Shown here one piece after another: positions 6,457 to 6,548 of a stretch of 6,548 nucleotides of DNA. Below the pieces are notes generated by a model, which made no database searches, had not been told where the DNA came from, and was given only the letters and a program-made list of their open reading frames with translations. The stretch lies in assembly GCA_943323935.2 (NCBI GenBank), contig CALPJR020000050.1:1-6548 (forward strand). The letters run 5' to 3'. Both the position numbers and the translations under genes were made by a program. Origin of the DNA: Bifidobacterium breve (GTDB lineage: Bacteria > Bacteroidota > Bacteroidia > Chitinophagales > Chitinophagaceae). Position 1 is the stretch's first letter. Every line of letters starts with the position of its first letter.

Positions 6457-6548
6457 ATGAACACGCCAAAAAGATATTTGATTACAGCAGCGCTTCCTTA
6501 TGCAAATGGTTTAAAGCATATTGGCCATTTAGCGGGCGCTTATTTACC
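6457..6548 (+). CDS. metG: Methionine--tRNA ligase, N-terminal fragment cut off by window edge
   Basis: Only the first 30 codons are present. They read [18 protein letters not shown] and then [12 protein letters not shown], the unmistakable start of methionyl-tRNA synthetase: the TAALPYANG strand and the class I HIGH signature (residues 21-24), which binds ATP during activation of methionine. The ATG at 6457 gives the usual short N-terminal extension. No ATG lies in frame just upstream, although the frame stays open. The TAnnTTTG box ends 5 bp upstream, so the message is probably leaderless or nearly so. No Shine-Dalgarno sequence lies at a useful distance (AGGAGG at 6415-6420 is 36 bp away and belongs to ldcA coding sequence on the other strand). 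The gene is divergent from ldcA. The zinc-binding, KMSKS and tRNA-binding parts lie outside the window. Confidence 0.95.
   Translation, partial: MNTPKRYLITAALPYANGLKHIGHLAGAYL

Noticed and set aside
1..6548. Mobile elements, CRISPR arrays, tRNA/rRNA genes, defence or phage modules
   Set aside because: None found. Genes are intact housekeeping or envelope genes, gaps are short, and no terminal inverted repeats, spaced repeats or tRNA-like foldings were seen by eye.

Overview
The window is AT-rich, densely packed bacterial chromosome and most likely comes from a member of the Bacteroidota, probably Chitinophagaceae or a close relative. Three things point there. Gene starts lack good Shine-Dalgarno sequences. 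The Bacteroidota-type -7 promoter box (TAnnTTTG) sits just upstream of four of the apparent transcription units. The protein families fit too: a DUF6427-type membrane protein, a stand-alone DsbD alpha domain next to dsbD, and a secreted propeller-like protein with an aromatic-rich loop. The genus assignment is inference.

Layout: six genes lie on the minus strand and one on the plus strand. Read in the minus-strand direction from the right they are an LD-carboxypeptidase (murein recycling, 5527-6429), a secreted propeller-like protein of unknown function (3846-5477), a polytopic DUF6427-type membrane protein whose start lies 2 bp after the previous stop (2872-3843), purQ (2113-2790), a stand-alone periplasmic DsbD alpha-domain protein (1603-2052), and dsbD (1580 down to the window edge, cut off just before its C-terminal thioredoxin CxxC). 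On the plus strand, metG (methionyl-tRNA synthetase) starts at 6457 and runs off the right edge. It is divergent from the carboxypeptidase with only 27 bp between the two start codons.

Functional groups: the alpha-domain gene and dsbD form a periplasmic reductant-delivery pair. The alpha-domain gene carries the CxxxxC pair that the N-terminal domain of the neighbouring DsbD has lost. The propeller-like gene and the DUF6427 gene look like a two-gene operon. purQ, ldcA and metG are housekeeping genes. No RNA genes, mobile elements, CRISPR arrays or phage genes are visible, and no stretch longer than about 100 bp lacks a gene.

I do not see a clearly new multi-gene system. The points most worth a second look are the very compact metG/ldcA divergent promoter region, which implies leaderless or nearly leaderless transcripts; the redistribution of catalytic cysteines between the two DsbD-related proteins; and the Trp/Gly-rich, internally repeated insert in the secreted propeller-like protein.
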